Assembly (NCBI GenBank): GCA_027492795.1
Contig: JAPUEB010000020.1
Span: 1 to 64,000 of the forward strand
DNA: 64,000 nt
Direction: 5' to 3'
Origin: Chryseobacterium sp.
GTDB lineage: Bacteria > Bacteroidota > Bacteroidia > Flavobacteriales > Weeksellaceae
Part shown: positions 17,010 to 26,521 of the stretch, piece by piece
Position numbering within the stretch: position 1 is the stretch's first letter
How the letters are laid out: each line of letters opens with the position of its first letter
The notes under the pieces: generated by a model
The model's database searches: none
What the model was told of the DNA's origin: nothing
The model's input: only the letters and a program-made list of their open reading frames with translations
Position numbers and translations under genes: made by a program

Positions 17010-18510
17010 TATTTACCGATTTGTACTGATTTTAAGCGTTATCAACTTACTGTTTTTTCATCTCGGTTTTTTTAAATATGTAGTTAACAACGTCAATTAC
17101 AGCAGTTTTAGCGGAATTTTACTCATCATCAGTTTGGTAATTATGATGATTGTGGTGAATGCGTTCGTTTTTTCGCTGTTTTTATTTTTGTTCCGAAAAG
17201 TTGGGAAATTTTTACTCGTCTTATTTTTTATTATCAATTCCATCGCGACTTATTTTGTGAATACGTACAGCGTGATTGTGGATGAAAGTATGATTGGTAA
17301 CGTCTTAAACACCAAATACAGCGAAGCCAGTAGTTTTTTTTCGTTGTCGTTTGTGCTTTATCTTTTATTTTTTGGAATTCTTCCGAGTATTTTCATCATC
17401 AAATCTAAAATTGATTACGTAAAACCTAAAAAATTCCTCATCACTTCGGGACTTACCCTACTTTTTATCGCGGTGATGGTTTTTGCAAACGCTACAAACT
17501 GGCTTTGGATTGACAAAAACTCAAAACAATTGGGAGGTTTGGCGATGCCGTGGTCCTATTCCGTGAATTTGGCGCTTTATTACAAACATAAAAGCAACGA
17601 AAATCAGAAAGAAATTTTGTTGCCAAACGCGACGATAAAAGACCATAAAAAATCGGTGGTAGTTTTGGTAATTGGCGAATCGGCGCGAAGTCAGAATTTT
17701 TCGCTTTACGGTTACAATAGAAATACAAATCCGCTCCTTTCAAAAACGGAAAACGTCCACAGTTTCAACGCCAATTCTTGCGCAACCTACACAACTGCGG
17801 GTGTAAAATGCATTTTGGAGCACAAAAACACAAGCGATTTGTATGAAATTCTACCCAATTATCTTTTCAGAAACAATGTGGAAGTGATTTGGCGCACTAC
17901 GAATTGGGGCGAACCTCCGGTTCACATCAAGAATTACCAAAAAACTGAAAATCTAAAACCTTTATGCAAAACCGGCGACTGCGATTATGACGAAGTACTT
18001 TTAAGCGGTCTGAAGGAACAAATTTTAGCCAGTGATAAGGAAAAAGTGTTGGTGGTACTTCACACCAGCACAAGTCACGGACCAACTTACAGCAAAAAAT
18101 ATCCTGCAAGATTTGAAATTTTCAAACCGGTTTGTAATTCCGTAGAACTATCGAATTGTTCACAGGCAGAACTCATTAATGCTTACGATAATACGATAGT
18201 TTACACCGATTATTTGCTTCATAAAGTCATTGAAAATCTGAAACAGTTGAACGATTATGAAAGTACGATGCTTTTTGTTTCCGACCACGGCGAATCTTTG
18301 GGCGAAAAAAACCTTTATATGCACGGTTTACCGATGAGTATTGCGCCAAAGGAACAGTATGAAATTCCTTTCATTGTTTGGGTTTCTGAAGGTTCAAAAA
18401 CCTTGAAAAGCAATAAAAATGTCTCACAAAATCACGTTTTCCACAGCGTGCTGAACTTCTTGGGAATTGAAAGTCCGATTTATGATGAGAATATGAATAT
18501 TTTTAAATAA
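16990..18510 (+). CDS. Phosphoethanolamine transferase, EptA/sulfatase superfamily
   Basis: The 506-residue protein has four to five N-terminal membrane helices (residues 1-160) and a periplasmic alkaline phosphatase-fold domain. Visible signatures are VLVIGESARSQNFSLYGY (metal Glu and entry motif), TYTTAGVKCILEH (around the nucleophilic Thr), LHTSTSHGPTYSKKYP and VSDHGESLGEKNLYMHG (metal-binding Asp-His). This is the EptA/CptA family, which moves phosphoethanolamine from phosphatidylethanolamine to lipid A or core sugars. Start at 16990 (MFKNKIN) rather than 16951: it follows the preceding gene more tightly and begins at the first membrane segment. Confidence 0.88.
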   Translation: MFKNKINIYRFVLILSVINLLFFHLGFFKYVVNNVNYSSFSGILLIISLVIMMIVVNAFVFSLFLFLFRKVGKFLLVLFFIINSIATYFVNTYSVIVDESMIGNVLNTKYSEASSFFSLSFVLYLLFFGILPSIFIIKSKIDYVKPKKFLITSGLTLLFIAVMVFANATNWLWIDKNSKQLGGLAMPWSYSVNLALYYKHKSNENQKEILLPNATIKDHKKSVVVLVIGESARSQNFSLYGYNRNTNPLLSKTENVHSFNANSCATYTTAGVKCILEHKNTSDLYEILPNYLFRNNVEVIWRTTNWGEPPVHIKNYQKTENLKPLCKTGDCDYDEVLLSGLKEQILASDKEKVLVVLHTSTSHGPTYSKKYPARFEIFKPVCNSVELSNCSQAELINAYDNTIVYTDYLLHKVIENLKQLNDYESTMLFVSDHGESLGEKNLYMHGLPMSIAPKEQYEIPFIVWVSEGSKTLKSNKNVSQNHVFHSVLNFLGIESPIYDENMNIFK

Positions 18511-18693
18511 ATTTTACTTTTTAGGAGATTCAACCTTTACTTTTTATGAATACAAATTTGAACTTTTTAGGAGTTTAGTTCCTATATAGTAAAATATTCA
18601 TTAAGTATAACTGAAATTTTCAGAAATGAAAGCGGACAGATTACTCATAAATAAAATATAAAAAGTTCTAAAACAACCAATCAAAATATAATT

Positions 18694-18701
18694 TATCTTT
18701 G
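18694..18701 (+). promoter_or_regulatory. -7 box for the cation/proton antiporter
   Basis: TATCTTTG matches TAnnTTTG, 20 bp before the ATG at 18722. Confidence 0.55.
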
Positions 18702-18721
18702 GAATCTAAAAACTAAGAAAA

Positions 18722-19963
18722 ATGAACGTAGAAATTCCAACATTTGAATTGCCATTTTTCACAAACCTGCTTATTCTATTGGTAGTTTCACGGGTTTTTG
18801 GTGAAATTTTCGAGCGTTTCAAACAGCCTGCCATGATTGGCGAAATTATCGCTGGAATTATCGTTGGTCCTTCTGTTTTAGGGCTTATTCACCGTGGCGA
18901 AGAAATCAAGACCATTTCAGAACTCGGCGTTTTTCTTTTGGTGATTATCGCCGGTTTAGAAATTAATTTTGATGACATTTTAAAGTCTCTAAAAGGAAGA
19001 AATCTCATTATCTCACTTCTCGCTTTTTTCATCCCGAATTTTGCCGGATTTGCTGTTGGTTATTTTTTCGGACTTCAAGCGATGACATCAGTATTCATCG
19101 GACTTTGCGTTGCAATTACCGCACTTCCTGTAAGCATCAGGATTTTGATGGATTTGGGCAGAATAAATTCAGGAATTGGACAAAAAATTATCTCAGTCGC
19201 CATTTTTGACGATATTTTGGCATTAACCATTCTAGGTGTCTTGCTGAATATCAAAGATACCGACATGTCGCTGGTTTCGGTAAGTAAATATGCAGGAATT
19301 TCATTGTTGAAATTAGGCGTTTTCATTGCAATTTTGGTTGGATTTTATTATCTCCTCAAAAAATTTGCGAAACGGGAAAATTATCTGGAACACGAACTCA
19401 ACCGCATAATCTCTCTTTTAAAAGGTAAAGAGTCGCTTTACGCCATATTTTTTGCTTTCATTTTAATATTTTCAACCATCACGGAAACTTTGGGTTTTCA
19501 TTTCATTATTGGTGCTTTTTTCGCGGCGATGCTGATTAACGATAAACTGGTTGGAGAAAAAAACATTGAGTCGTTCCATAAAACCATCAACAGCCTTGCG
19601 ATGGGCTTCCTCGCTCCTATTTTCTTTGCAGGAATTGGTTTGGAATTCAATATTTCTTCCATACAAAATATTGGTTTATTGGTTGCGGTGATTGTAGTTT
19701 CGTATCTTTCAAAAATTATTGGCGGATATTTAGGCGGAAAATTCGCAGGTTTAAGCAATTTATTTTCCATAACAATGGCAATCGGACTGAATGCGAGAGG
19801 AATTATGGAACTGGTGATTGCCAATATCGCCTATAAAGCAGGTTTAATTGATGTTGAAATTTTTTCTATCCTCGTTATTATGGGCGTTTTAACAACTTTA
19901 ACGACACCAATTATGTTGAAAAGAGGGTTTGAAAATTATGAAAAATCAGTCGATCAATCCTAA
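18722..19963 (+). CDS. Cation:proton antiporter (CPA2/KefB-like)
   Basis: The 413-residue inner-membrane protein has about 12 hydrophobic segments. Family signatures are FKQPAMIGEIIAGIIVGPSVLG near residue 35-55, FLLVIIAGLEINFDDILK, the ion-binding VAIFDDILALTILG (Asp-Asp pair near residue 165), and GLNARGIMELVIANIAYKAG near the C-terminus. There is no regulatory RCK (TrkA-N) domain, so it is the short Na+ or K+/H+ exchanger form. It stands alone. Confidence 0.9.
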   Translation: MNVEIPTFELPFFTNLLILLVVSRVFGEIFERFKQPAMIGEIIAGIIVGPSVLGLIHRGEEIKTISELGVFLLVIIAGLEINFDDILKSLKGRNLIISLLAFFIPNFAGFAVGYFFGLQAMTSVFIGLCVAITALPVSIRILMDLGRINSGIGQKIISVAIFDDILALTILGVLLNIKDTDMSLVSVSKYAGISLLKLGVFIAILVGFYYLLKKFAKRENYLEHELNRIISLLKGKESLYAIFFAFILIFSTITETLGFHFIIGAFFAAMLINDKLVGEKNIESFHKTINSLAMGFLAPIFFAGIGLEFNISSIQNIGLLVAVIVVSYLSKIIGGYLGGKFAGLSNLFSITMAIGLNARGIMELVIANIAYKAGLIDVEIFSILVIMGVLTTLTTPIMLKRGFENYEKSVDQS

Positions 19964-20011
19964 ATTCGCCAAAAAATTGAAAAAAGTTTTTTTTAAAGAT
20001 TAAAGTATAAA

Positions 20012-20833
20012 ATGAAGACTATCAACCCAAAAGATATTTCACCAATGCAATTGCAAACCGTGATGCAGACTGCAATTTCTCCACGTCCAATCGCATTGGC
20101 TTCCACAATCGACGAAAATGGAAATCCCAATCTTTCGCCATTCAGTTTTTTCAATATGTTCAGTACGGTTCCACCAATTTTGATTTTTTCACCTGCAAGA
20201 AGAGTTCGGGATAATACCACAAAACATACGCTTGAAAACGTGATGAAAGTTCCTGAAGTGGTTATTGGAACGGTAAATTTTCCTATTGTTCAGCAAATTT
20301 CTTTGGCATCCACAGAATATGGAGACAGCGTAAATGAGTTTGTAAAATCGGGCTTAACGATGAAAGATGCAGATTTTGTAAAACCAAAATTGATCGCAGA
20401 ATGTCCCGCAAATTTTGAATGTAAAGTACTGGAAGTGAAAAGCTTGGGAAATGAAGGCGGTGCTGGAAATTTAATCATTTGTGAAGTGGTAAAAATTCAT
20501 CTTCGGGAAGAATATTTGGATGAAAACGGAAATCTCGACCAAAAAAAACTGGATATGGTGGCAAGATTAGGCGCAAATTGGTATTCCATAAGCAATGAAG
20601 CCAGTCTTTTTGAGGTTCCGAAACCGCTTATAACCAAAGGAATTGGTTTTGATGAATTGCCTGAAAACATTCGTTTTTCAAAAATTTTCACAGGTAACGA
20701 CCTCGGAATGTTGGCAAATGTGGAAGAACTTCCTGCTGTAGAATTTCATAGCGATGAAGAAATTCATAAAAACGCCCAAAAACTGTTGCTGGAAAGCAAG
20801 ATTTCGGAAGCGTGGGAGATTTTAAAAAAATAG
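20012..20833 (+). CDS. Flavin reductase-like domain protein
   Basis: The 273-residue cytoplasmic protein has a split-barrel FMN-binding fold of the flavin reductase-like family (DIM6/NTAB type): SPRPIALASTIDENGNPNLSPFSFFN near residues 24-50, then PPILIFSPARR and NFPIVQQISLAST. It may bind FMN and reduce or use flavin; no partner monooxygenase is next to it. The last 70 residues are extra compared with minimal members. A strong hairpin terminator follows directly. Confidence 0.85.
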   Translation: MKTINPKDISPMQLQTVMQTAISPRPIALASTIDENGNPNLSPFSFFNMFSTVPPILIFSPARRVRDNTTKHTLENVMKVPEVVIGTVNFPIVQQISLASTEYGDSVNEFVKSGLTMKDADFVKPKLIAECPANFECKVLEVKSLGNEGGAGNLIICEVVKIHLREEYLDENGNLDQKKLDMVARLGANWYSISNEASLFEVPKPLITKGIGFDELPENIRFSKIFTGNDLGMLANVEELPAVEFHSDEEIHKNAQKLLLESKISEAWEILKK

Positions 20834-20837
20834 AAGA

Positions 20838-20861
20838 CGAGCGAAATTTCGCTCGTTTTTT
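20838..20861 (+). terminator. Intrinsic terminator after the flavin reductase gene
   Basis: CGAGCGAAATTTCGCTCG followed by six T, 5 bp after the stop codon. Confidence 0.85.
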
Positions 20862-21161
20862 ATGGATTTTTCACATTAATCCAATTCAATCTTAATGATG
20901 TCGCCACTTCGTGGCTTTTTTCAATTATTTTCCTGTTTCAAAGGGCTTTGCCCTTTTCTATTGATTTCGCCACTTCGTGGCTTATTTCTGCTGTTTCTAA
21001 CCAAAGTATTTTATAAATTTTGGCTAAAGCCAAATGAAATCGTAATCAAAAAAACGGGCTTTAGCCCGTTCCTATTGATATCAAATATTTTCAGAAAATA
21101 CAAACAGTTTTTTTTCAAATTTAATCTGCATAATCAGATAAATCTGCAAGAGTAACGAAAA
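20862..21161. repeat. Cluster of short palindromic repeats
   Basis: This gene-free stretch contains GCCACTTCGTGGC twice (20903-20915, 20969-20981), AAAGGGCTTTGCCCTTT then CTATTGAT near 20940, TTGGCTAAAGCCAA at 21020-21033, and AACGGGCTTTAGCCCGTT plus CCTATTGAT at 21053-21079. The last unit matches 14124-14150. The units share a palindrome-plus-CTATTGAT layout, so they look like one family at different stages of decay. Confidence 0.7.
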
Positions 21162-21998
21162 TCACACCACATGATCATCATCCTGTTTTATCTCCAAATT
21201 ATCTTTCAAATCTGGATTTAGGCGATAAAATTTATTTCTTTTGCTTCGCAAACGTATGTTCAGCATTTCCACCGCCAAACTGAACGCCAAACAAGAATAA
21301 ATAATGTTTTTGCTTACATGCTGATGAATTCCTTCTGCAACCAACATTACGCCAATTACCACCAAAAAAGCCAAAGCCAACATTTGCAAACTTGGATGCT
21401 TATTGATAATTCTGGAAATTGGACCTGCAAATGCCATCATAATTGCAATGGAAATAATCACCGCGATAATCATCAACAAAACATTGTCTACCAAACCAAT
21501 TGCCGTTAAAATACTGTCCAAAGAAAACACTAAATCAATTAAAATAATCTGAATGATAATTAAGGTCATTAAACTGGATGCCGCAGAAGCCGTTTTTGGT
21601 TTGTGACGCTCGTCAATCTGCATTTTGCTATGGATTTCAAAAGTACTTTTCGCAATCAGGAAAATACCTCCCGCAAGTAAAATAATATCTTTCCAACTTA
21701 AAGCTAAAGCGCCACTTCCATCAGGTTCTTCCATAAATCCGAGTGTAAGAACCGGCTCTTTCAACCCAATAATCCAATTGATCATCAAAAGCAAAATCAC
21801 ACGGAAAACCATCGCGAAAGTAAGTCCTAAATTTCGTGCGAAACGTTGTCTTTCTTTCGGTAATTTATCGGAAATAATGGAGATGAAAATGATGTTATCC
21901 ACACCCAAAACAATCTCCAAAAATGTCAATGTTAAAAGGGAAATCCATATTTGCGGACTGGCAAAATCAGGAAATTCTAAAGTAGAAAATAAATCCAT
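21162..21998 (-). CDS. TerC-family integral membrane protein
   Basis: The 278-residue protein has about seven membrane helices. TerC signatures are LTFLEIVLGVDNIIFISIIS near residues 23-42 and LIDLVFSLDSILTAIGL near residues 150-170, each with the conserved membrane-embedded Asp-Asn or Asp-Ser. The family takes part in metal ion (Mn2+) export or metalation of secreted proteins; tellurite resistance is the historical label. The C-terminus is charged and rich in Asp, Lys and His. A promoter lies just upstream. Confidence 0.9.
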   Translation of the reverse strand: MDLFSTLEFPDFASPQIWISLLTLTFLEIVLGVDNIIFISIISDKLPKERQRFARNLGLTFAMVFRVILLLMINWIIGLKEPVLTLGFMEEPDGSGALALSWKDIILLAGGIFLIAKSTFEIHSKMQIDERHKPKTASAASSLMTLIIIQIILIDLVFSLDSILTAIGLVDNVLLMIIAVIISIAIMMAFAGPISRIINKHPSLQMLALAFLVVIGVMLVAEGIHQHVSKNIIYSCLAFSLAVEMLNIRLRSKRNKFYRLNPDLKDNLEIKQDDDHVV

Positions 21999-22016
21999 AA
22001 ATTATTTTTTAGGCTG

Positions 22017-22024
22017 CAAATATA
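22017..22024 (-). promoter_or_regulatory. -7 box for the TerC gene
   Basis: The minus strand reads TATATTTG, 19 bp before the ATG at 21998. Confidence 0.5.
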
Positions 22025-22045
22025 ATATTTATGCAAACTAAATTT

Positions 22046-22888
22046 TTATAATTTACGATTTAAAAATTCTATAATTATTTCGGTTGCTTTTTCTAAATCT
22101 TCCGACATAAAAGCTTCATCCCAAGGTTCTTTTGCGCCAAAAGTATGGTTTGCGTTTTCTAAAACTACCAATTCGGAAGTTTTGCACCATTCATGCAAAA
22201 GTTCTGCTTCTTTAGGTTTTACGGCTTCATCTTTTTCTGCAGAAATAATTAGAAAAGGCTTTTCCAGATGTTGGGCTACATATTGAATATTGAAACGCTC
22301 CTCATTCTCTTTATAATCTTCAAAAAACTGAAAATAATGCGGCATTTGCTGTTTTGTACGCCCATTTTCAGAATACATTACGCCTTTTTCTTTCCATTCT
22401 TCCAAACGTTCGCCAGAAGGAAAACGATAACCAAAATGACTTACTCCTGCAAGTGTAACCAACGCATTAATTCTTTCGTCTTCAAAAGCTTCAATGATGG
22501 AAATTCCACCACCGCGACTGTGACCGATAATTGCAATTTTTTCCGCATCAACTTTTTCTTTTTGGCTGAAAAAATCAATAACTTTTTTGTAATCAGATAA
22601 TTCTTTGGAGAAATTATTTTGTCCAAAAGCTTCCAAATCGCCAAATTCTGATGGATTTTCAAGTGTCGTTCCGTTATGCGAAAAATTGAATTTTACGAAA
22701 TAATATCCCGCTTTTGCGAATTCCAATGCCATCAAATCCCAAGCTCCCCAATCTTTGTAACCTTTGTAACCGTGGGCAAAAACAACGAGCGGCATTTTTT
22801 CATAAACATCGTTGTAAAAGGCATCGGCGAGAAATGTTCTGGTTTCGGGATTTTCAATTTTTTGGTTTTTTTGAATTTCTAGTTTCAT
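22046..22888 (-). CDS. Alpha/beta hydrolase (dienelactone hydrolase-like)
   Basis: The 280-residue cytoplasmic hydrolase has the nucleophile elbow IIGHSRGGGISII (Ser near residue 126), oxyanion-side block LVVFAHGYKGYKDWGAW, an acid residue region ISAEKDEAVKPKEAELL and the catalytic His in ENANHTFGAKEPW. All triad elements are present. The substrate is unknown. I start at 22888 (MKLEIQKN) because the 11 upstream codons run into a GTTGCAGGTTGCAGGGTTGC repeat. Confidence 0.85.
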   Translation of the reverse strand: MKLEIQKNQKIENPETRTFLADAFYNDVYEKMPLVVFAHGYKGYKDWGAWDLMALEFAKAGYYFVKFNFSHNGTTLENPSEFGDLEAFGQNNFSKELSDYKKVIDFFSQKEKVDAEKIAIIGHSRGGGISIIEAFEDERINALVTLAGVSHFGYRFPSGERLEEWKEKGVMYSENGRTKQQMPHYFQFFEDYKENEERFNIQYVAQHLEKPFLIISAEKDEAVKPKEAELLHEWCKTSELVVLENANHTFGAKEPWDEAFMSEDLEKATEIIIEFLNRKL

Positions 22889-23002
22889 ATTCAATTTTTG
22901 TTGCAGGTTGCAGGGTTGCAAGTTTCACGGTGCATTTGGGAGCTGTGAAAAAAAAATTCTTAAAGGAAGATTTTCAAATTTACAAAACGATTTTCTAAAC
23001 AA

Positions 23003-23037
23003 AAAACCCTTTCAGCGATTTGAAACGCTGAAAGGGT
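23003..23037 (-). terminator. Intrinsic terminator after M13 metallopeptidase 1
   Basis: AACCCTTTCAGCG and CGCTGAAAGGGTT pair perfectly around an 8-nt loop with an adjoining A/T run, 28 bp past the stop codon. Confidence 0.8.
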
Positions 23038-23064
23038 TGTCTTTACAACAAAATTCTAGTTTTT

Positions 23065-25152
23065 TTACCAAATTTTTATCCTCTCAGCAGGTGCTTTATA
23101 CATTTTGTCGCCTGGTTTAATATCGAATGCGTTGTGAAATGCATCAATATTCAGAAGCGGGCCGAAAGCGCGGTAAAATCCTGGAGAATGAGGATCTGTT
23201 TTTACTTGGTTTACGGTGTAAGCATCTGTTGCTTTGCTGCGCCAAATGGTTGCCCAACTTAAGAAAAATCGTTGGCTCTGATTGTAACCACTGATTAATC
23301 CAGGATTTCCATGATCTTTAAGATACATTTGGAGTGCTTCGTAAGCAACAGCAACACCACCCAAATCGCCGATATTTTCACCAGAAGTAAATTTTCCGTT
23401 CACGAAACTGCCTTTTACAGGTTCGTATTGATCGTATTGTGCGGCAAGTTGTCCCACTTTTGCGTCGAAATTCTTTCTATCGCTGTCTGTCCACCAGTTT
23501 TTCAAATTTCCGTCGCCGTCAAAACGGGAACCGCCATCATCGAAACCATGAGAAATTTCGTGACCGATTACGCCACCAATTCCGCCAAAATTTACGGCTG
23601 GATCTGCTTTAAAATTGAAAAACGGAGGTTGCAAAATAGCGGCAGGAAAAACAATTTCGTTGTTGGAGGAGTTGTAATAGGCATTTACAGTTTGCGGCGA
23701 CATTCCCCATTCGGTTTTATCTACTGGTTTTCCTATTTTTTCAAGATTTTTTTGATAATTCCACGCGGTAACATTTTGTAGATTTCCGTAAAGTGTTCCG
23801 CCGTTTTGTGGAGAGGTCATTTGCAGTTTCGAATAATCTTTCCAAGTGTCTGGATATGCGATTTTCACGGAAAATTTCGCCAATTTATCCTGAGCTTTTA
23901 CTTTGGTTTCGGGCGACATCCAGTCTAATCCGTCAATTCTTTTTGCAAATGCTTTTCGGATGTAGGAAATGTAGGTTTCCATCTGCGTTTTGGCTTCTGC
24001 AGGGAAATATTTGTCCACATACAATTTCCCAAAAGCTTCACCCAAAACGCCGTTAATCATCGAAAGTCCGCGTTTGTCCATAGAACGTTGTTCCTTTTGA
24101 CCTTGCAAATATTTCGAGTAAAAATCAAAATTCAAATCGTCCATTTCTTTGTTCAAACTTCCTAAATTTCCGCGCAGCATGTGATATTTCATATAATCTT
24201 TCAGCAAAGGAAGATTTTTGGAGTTGATGAAACTGTCCATATTTTGATAGTATTTTAGCTCGCCCAAAATCACGCGGTCGGTATTTACGCCAACAGAAGT
24301 AAGATAATTTGGCATGTTAACATTTTTTACCAAAGAATTTAATTCAGCAGTAGTTTTCGGGTTGTAGCGAAGATTTGCGTCTCTTCCTTGTTCGTTGGTC
24401 AATAGATAATTTGCCAATTTATTTTCAAAATTTACCACATTTTCCGCGGCTTGATTGGCGTTTTTATACCCTAAGACCGTAAACAATTTGGTTGCAAAAT
24501 TTTTATATTCTGCTAAAGTTTTCGTGTTGGCTTCGTTTTGTTTCTGATAATAATCTTTACCCAAACCAAGAGCGGGACCACCCAAATAAATGGCGTTCAT
24601 CACCGAATTTTTCATATCTGCACGAACCGACCAAGAATAAAATGGATTTTTACCGGTTTTTGTAGCATCAATCAAGTAATTCTGGAAATCTGCAACCGAT
24701 TTTATGGCATCAATTTTTGCTAAATCTGCCTTAATTGGATTAATTCCGTCCGCATTTCTCTTGTCCCAATCCACAAAACTTCCATAAAGTGCCTGAATTT
24801 TTTGACCTTCGGAACCCTGTTGAAACTGATCCGTCAAAAGTTTATTCATAATTTCCAGCGAAGCATTATCGGTATCTTCACGAAGTTTGTCGAAGGAACC
24901 CCATCTTGTTTTATCGGAAGGAATTTGCGTGGTTTTCATCCAATTTCCGTTCACATAGCTGAAAAAATCGTCTTGTGGACGAACGGATTTATCAAAATAA
25001 TTCAGTTGTAAACCATTTCCTGGGATTTCCACCAATTTTGGAGGAACAGATTGTTGAGTTTCTGCTGTTGCTGTTGCAGTTTTTGTAGATGAACAGGAAT
25101 TAAGAAAAACAATTCCTGAAAATGCGAGAATGCTTATTGTTATTTTTTTCAT
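23065..25152 (-). CDS. M13-family zinc metallopeptidase lipoprotein, paralogue 1
   Basis: The 695-residue neprilysin-like (PepO) enzyme is exported as a lipoprotein (SGIVFLNSCSS, Cys at about residue 19). The N-terminal M13 domain starts RPQDDFFSYVNGNWMKTTQIP. The zinc site is VIGHEISHGFDDGG with the third ligand in GENIGDLGGVAVAYEAL, and the C-terminus ends in the typical APAERIKIW. It hydrolyses peptides at the cell envelope. A close paralogue lies at 31672-33756 on the same strand. Confidence 0.93.
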   Translation of the reverse strand: MKKITISILAFSGIVFLNSCSSTKTATATAETQQSVPPKLVEIPGNGLQLNYFDKSVRPQDDFFSYVNGNWMKTTQIPSDKTRWGSFDKLREDTDNASLEIMNKLLTDQFQQGSEGQKIQALYGSFVDWDKRNADGINPIKADLAKIDAIKSVADFQNYLIDATKTGKNPFYSWSVRADMKNSVMNAIYLGGPALGLGKDYYQKQNEANTKTLAEYKNFATKLFTVLGYKNANQAAENVVNFENKLANYLLTNEQGRDANLRYNPKTTAELNSLVKNVNMPNYLTSVGVNTDRVILGELKYYQNMDSFINSKNLPLLKDYMKYHMLRGNLGSLNKEMDDLNFDFYSKYLQGQKEQRSMDKRGLSMINGVLGEAFGKLYVDKYFPAEAKTQMETYISYIRKAFAKRIDGLDWMSPETKVKAQDKLAKFSVKIAYPDTWKDYSKLQMTSPQNGGTLYGNLQNVTAWNYQKNLEKIGKPVDKTEWGMSPQTVNAYYNSSNNEIVFPAAILQPPFFNFKADPAVNFGGIGGVIGHEISHGFDDGGSRFDGDGNLKNWWTDSDRKNFDAKVGQLAAQYDQYEPVKGSFVNGKFTSGENIGDLGGVAVAYEALQMYLKDHGNPGLISGYNQSQRFFLSWATIWRSKATDAYTVNQVKTDPHSPGFYRAFGPLLNIDAFHNAFDIKPGDKMYKAPAERIKIW

Positions 25153-25497
25153 ATTAAAAAAGTGAATTTCTCAAATATAATGAATTTTGCTTGAATGTTA
25201 CAATCAAAATTTTCTTTCATTTAACTTCCAAAATAACAATAGACATACAGCTTTCAATTTATTTTTCAAAAATTGCAAAAGTTTCTTTATGTAGCAACCA
25301 TTTCTTAAAGATTTGTTTCATTGTTTTGAATGAGATATGAACTGAATATTAAAATTTAATGTATCCCTAATATTAGGGATTTATTTTTTTTCGTAAAAAC
25401 ATTAAATTTGAAGAAAATATCACACAAAAGGGTAATTGCGGCGAATATAAAATCGGAATACCTTTACTGGATGAAATAACCAAAAAAAAACAATATT
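25153..25497. other. Intergenic region at the left edge of the accessory segment
   Basis: It holds the -7 box of the M13 gene (TATATTTG on the minus strand, 25172-25179) and a plus-strand TAAATTTG at 25403-25410 about 88 bp before the barrel gene. Between 25430 and 25490 a short open stretch without a start codon is visible, possibly a remnant. No gene is called. Confidence 0.5.
25403..25410 (+). promoter_or_regulatory. -7 box upstream of the barrel-protein gene
   Basis: TAAATTTG matches TAnnTTTG. It would give a leader of about 80 nt before the ATG at 25498. Confidence 0.45.
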
Positions 25498-26433
25498 ATG
25501 AGAACGAAGATTTTAATTACAGGTTTGATGATGCTTTTGGCAGTGATTAGTTGGGGACAGGAAAAAATAAGCCTCAACAAAATAGATTATGGCAACTCTC
25601 AGTATATTTTTACTGAAAGCACATTAATTGCAGAATGTGATTTAGAAGGAAACAAAAATGGCAACAATGAAAGAGCTCCAATAAATGCAATTTTTGTAAT
25701 CAGTGGTAATAAGGATGACAACTACATAATTAAATTCTTGAAGTGGAAAGAAAACAAAAATAATATTTCAAACAATTTGAAGTACTATTATAAACAAATC
25801 AACCAAAACAGAAATGCCCATAACGAAAAAGTTGTACAAGAATTCAATCTTCTTACAGGGAAAGCCAATGATAAAATTTCAAATATTAGAAACAATGATA
25901 ATGAAAGTGCCGAAACAATCGAAATAATTGAAACTTACTTTCTATTAAGTAAAATAGATTTATTAACAGCGGCTTCTACTTACACTCCAATTCCAAAGTA
26001 TGAATTTGTCTTTGGTACAATTGGATATTTGGTAAGAATAAGACCAGCTACTTCAGGTTTTTCAAGCAATTGGTCTACGGATCTAAATTTAGGAATTGCT
26101 TATGGTGCAAAAGTGAATTTTAATAAAAACTGGGGAATTTCAGCTTTAGGTGGTTTGTCTTTAAGCAAAATAAAAATAGACTCTCTTTCCACAAGTCCCT
26201 CAATAAATAAAAGCATTGAAAAAGTTACGCTGTCTCCAACTGTAAATGTATTACTTAATTACAAAAATTTTTTTGTTGGATTAGGTGTTGGCTACGATTG
26301 GCTGAATCTTGATACAGAGGAATCAAAAAGATGGATCTACAATAGAAAACCATTTTATGCTTTAGGTATAGGCATAAACCTATTTTCCTCAAATAATGGT
26401 AAAGAACCAACACCAACAAACGGTAATAATTAA
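25498..26433 (+). CDS. Putative outer-membrane beta-barrel protein of unknown function
   Basis: The family is not recognised. The 311-residue product has a signal peptide (1-20, AVISWGQ) and a polar N-terminal half rich in Asn and Lys. The C-terminal half has alternating amphipathic strands (WSTDLNLGIAYGAKVNF, WGISALGGLSLSKI, NFFVGLGVGYDWLNL, FYALGIGINLF) as in small outer-membrane barrels. The first residues MRTKIL and the surrounding start region resemble those of the protease at 29321. It opens the AT-rich accessory segment. Confidence 0.65.
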   Translation: MRTKILITGLMMLLAVISWGQEKISLNKIDYGNSQYIFTESTLIAECDLEGNKNGNNERAPINAIFVISGNKDDNYIIKFLKWKENKNNISNNLKYYYKQINQNRNAHNEKVVQEFNLLTGKANDKISNIRNNDNESAETIEIIETYFLLSKIDLLTAASTYTPIPKYEFVFGTIGYLVRIRPATSGFSSNWSTDLNLGIAYGAKVNFNKNWGISALGGLSLSKIKIDSLSTSPSINKSIEKVTLSPTVNVLLNYKNFFVGLGVGYDWLNLDTEESKRWIYNRKPFYALGIGINLFSSNNGKEPTPTNGNN

Positions 26434-26521
26434 TACTTTAAAAACTATAACAACTATAAAATCTTAATTATGAACCTTATCGAAAAATTAAAACAATATA
26501 GGGTAACGTTTTTTTTTTACA

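Noticed and set aside
20895-21155. Open frame of 86 codons on the plus strand
   Set aside because: It runs through the cluster of palindromes (GCCACTTCGTGGC, GGGCTTTGCCC, GGCTAAAGCC), and its residues repeat with the DNA repeats. No start signal; treated as non-coding.
25430-25490. Short open stretch before the barrel gene
   Set aside because: No start codon and no similarity that I can recognise; at most a remnant.
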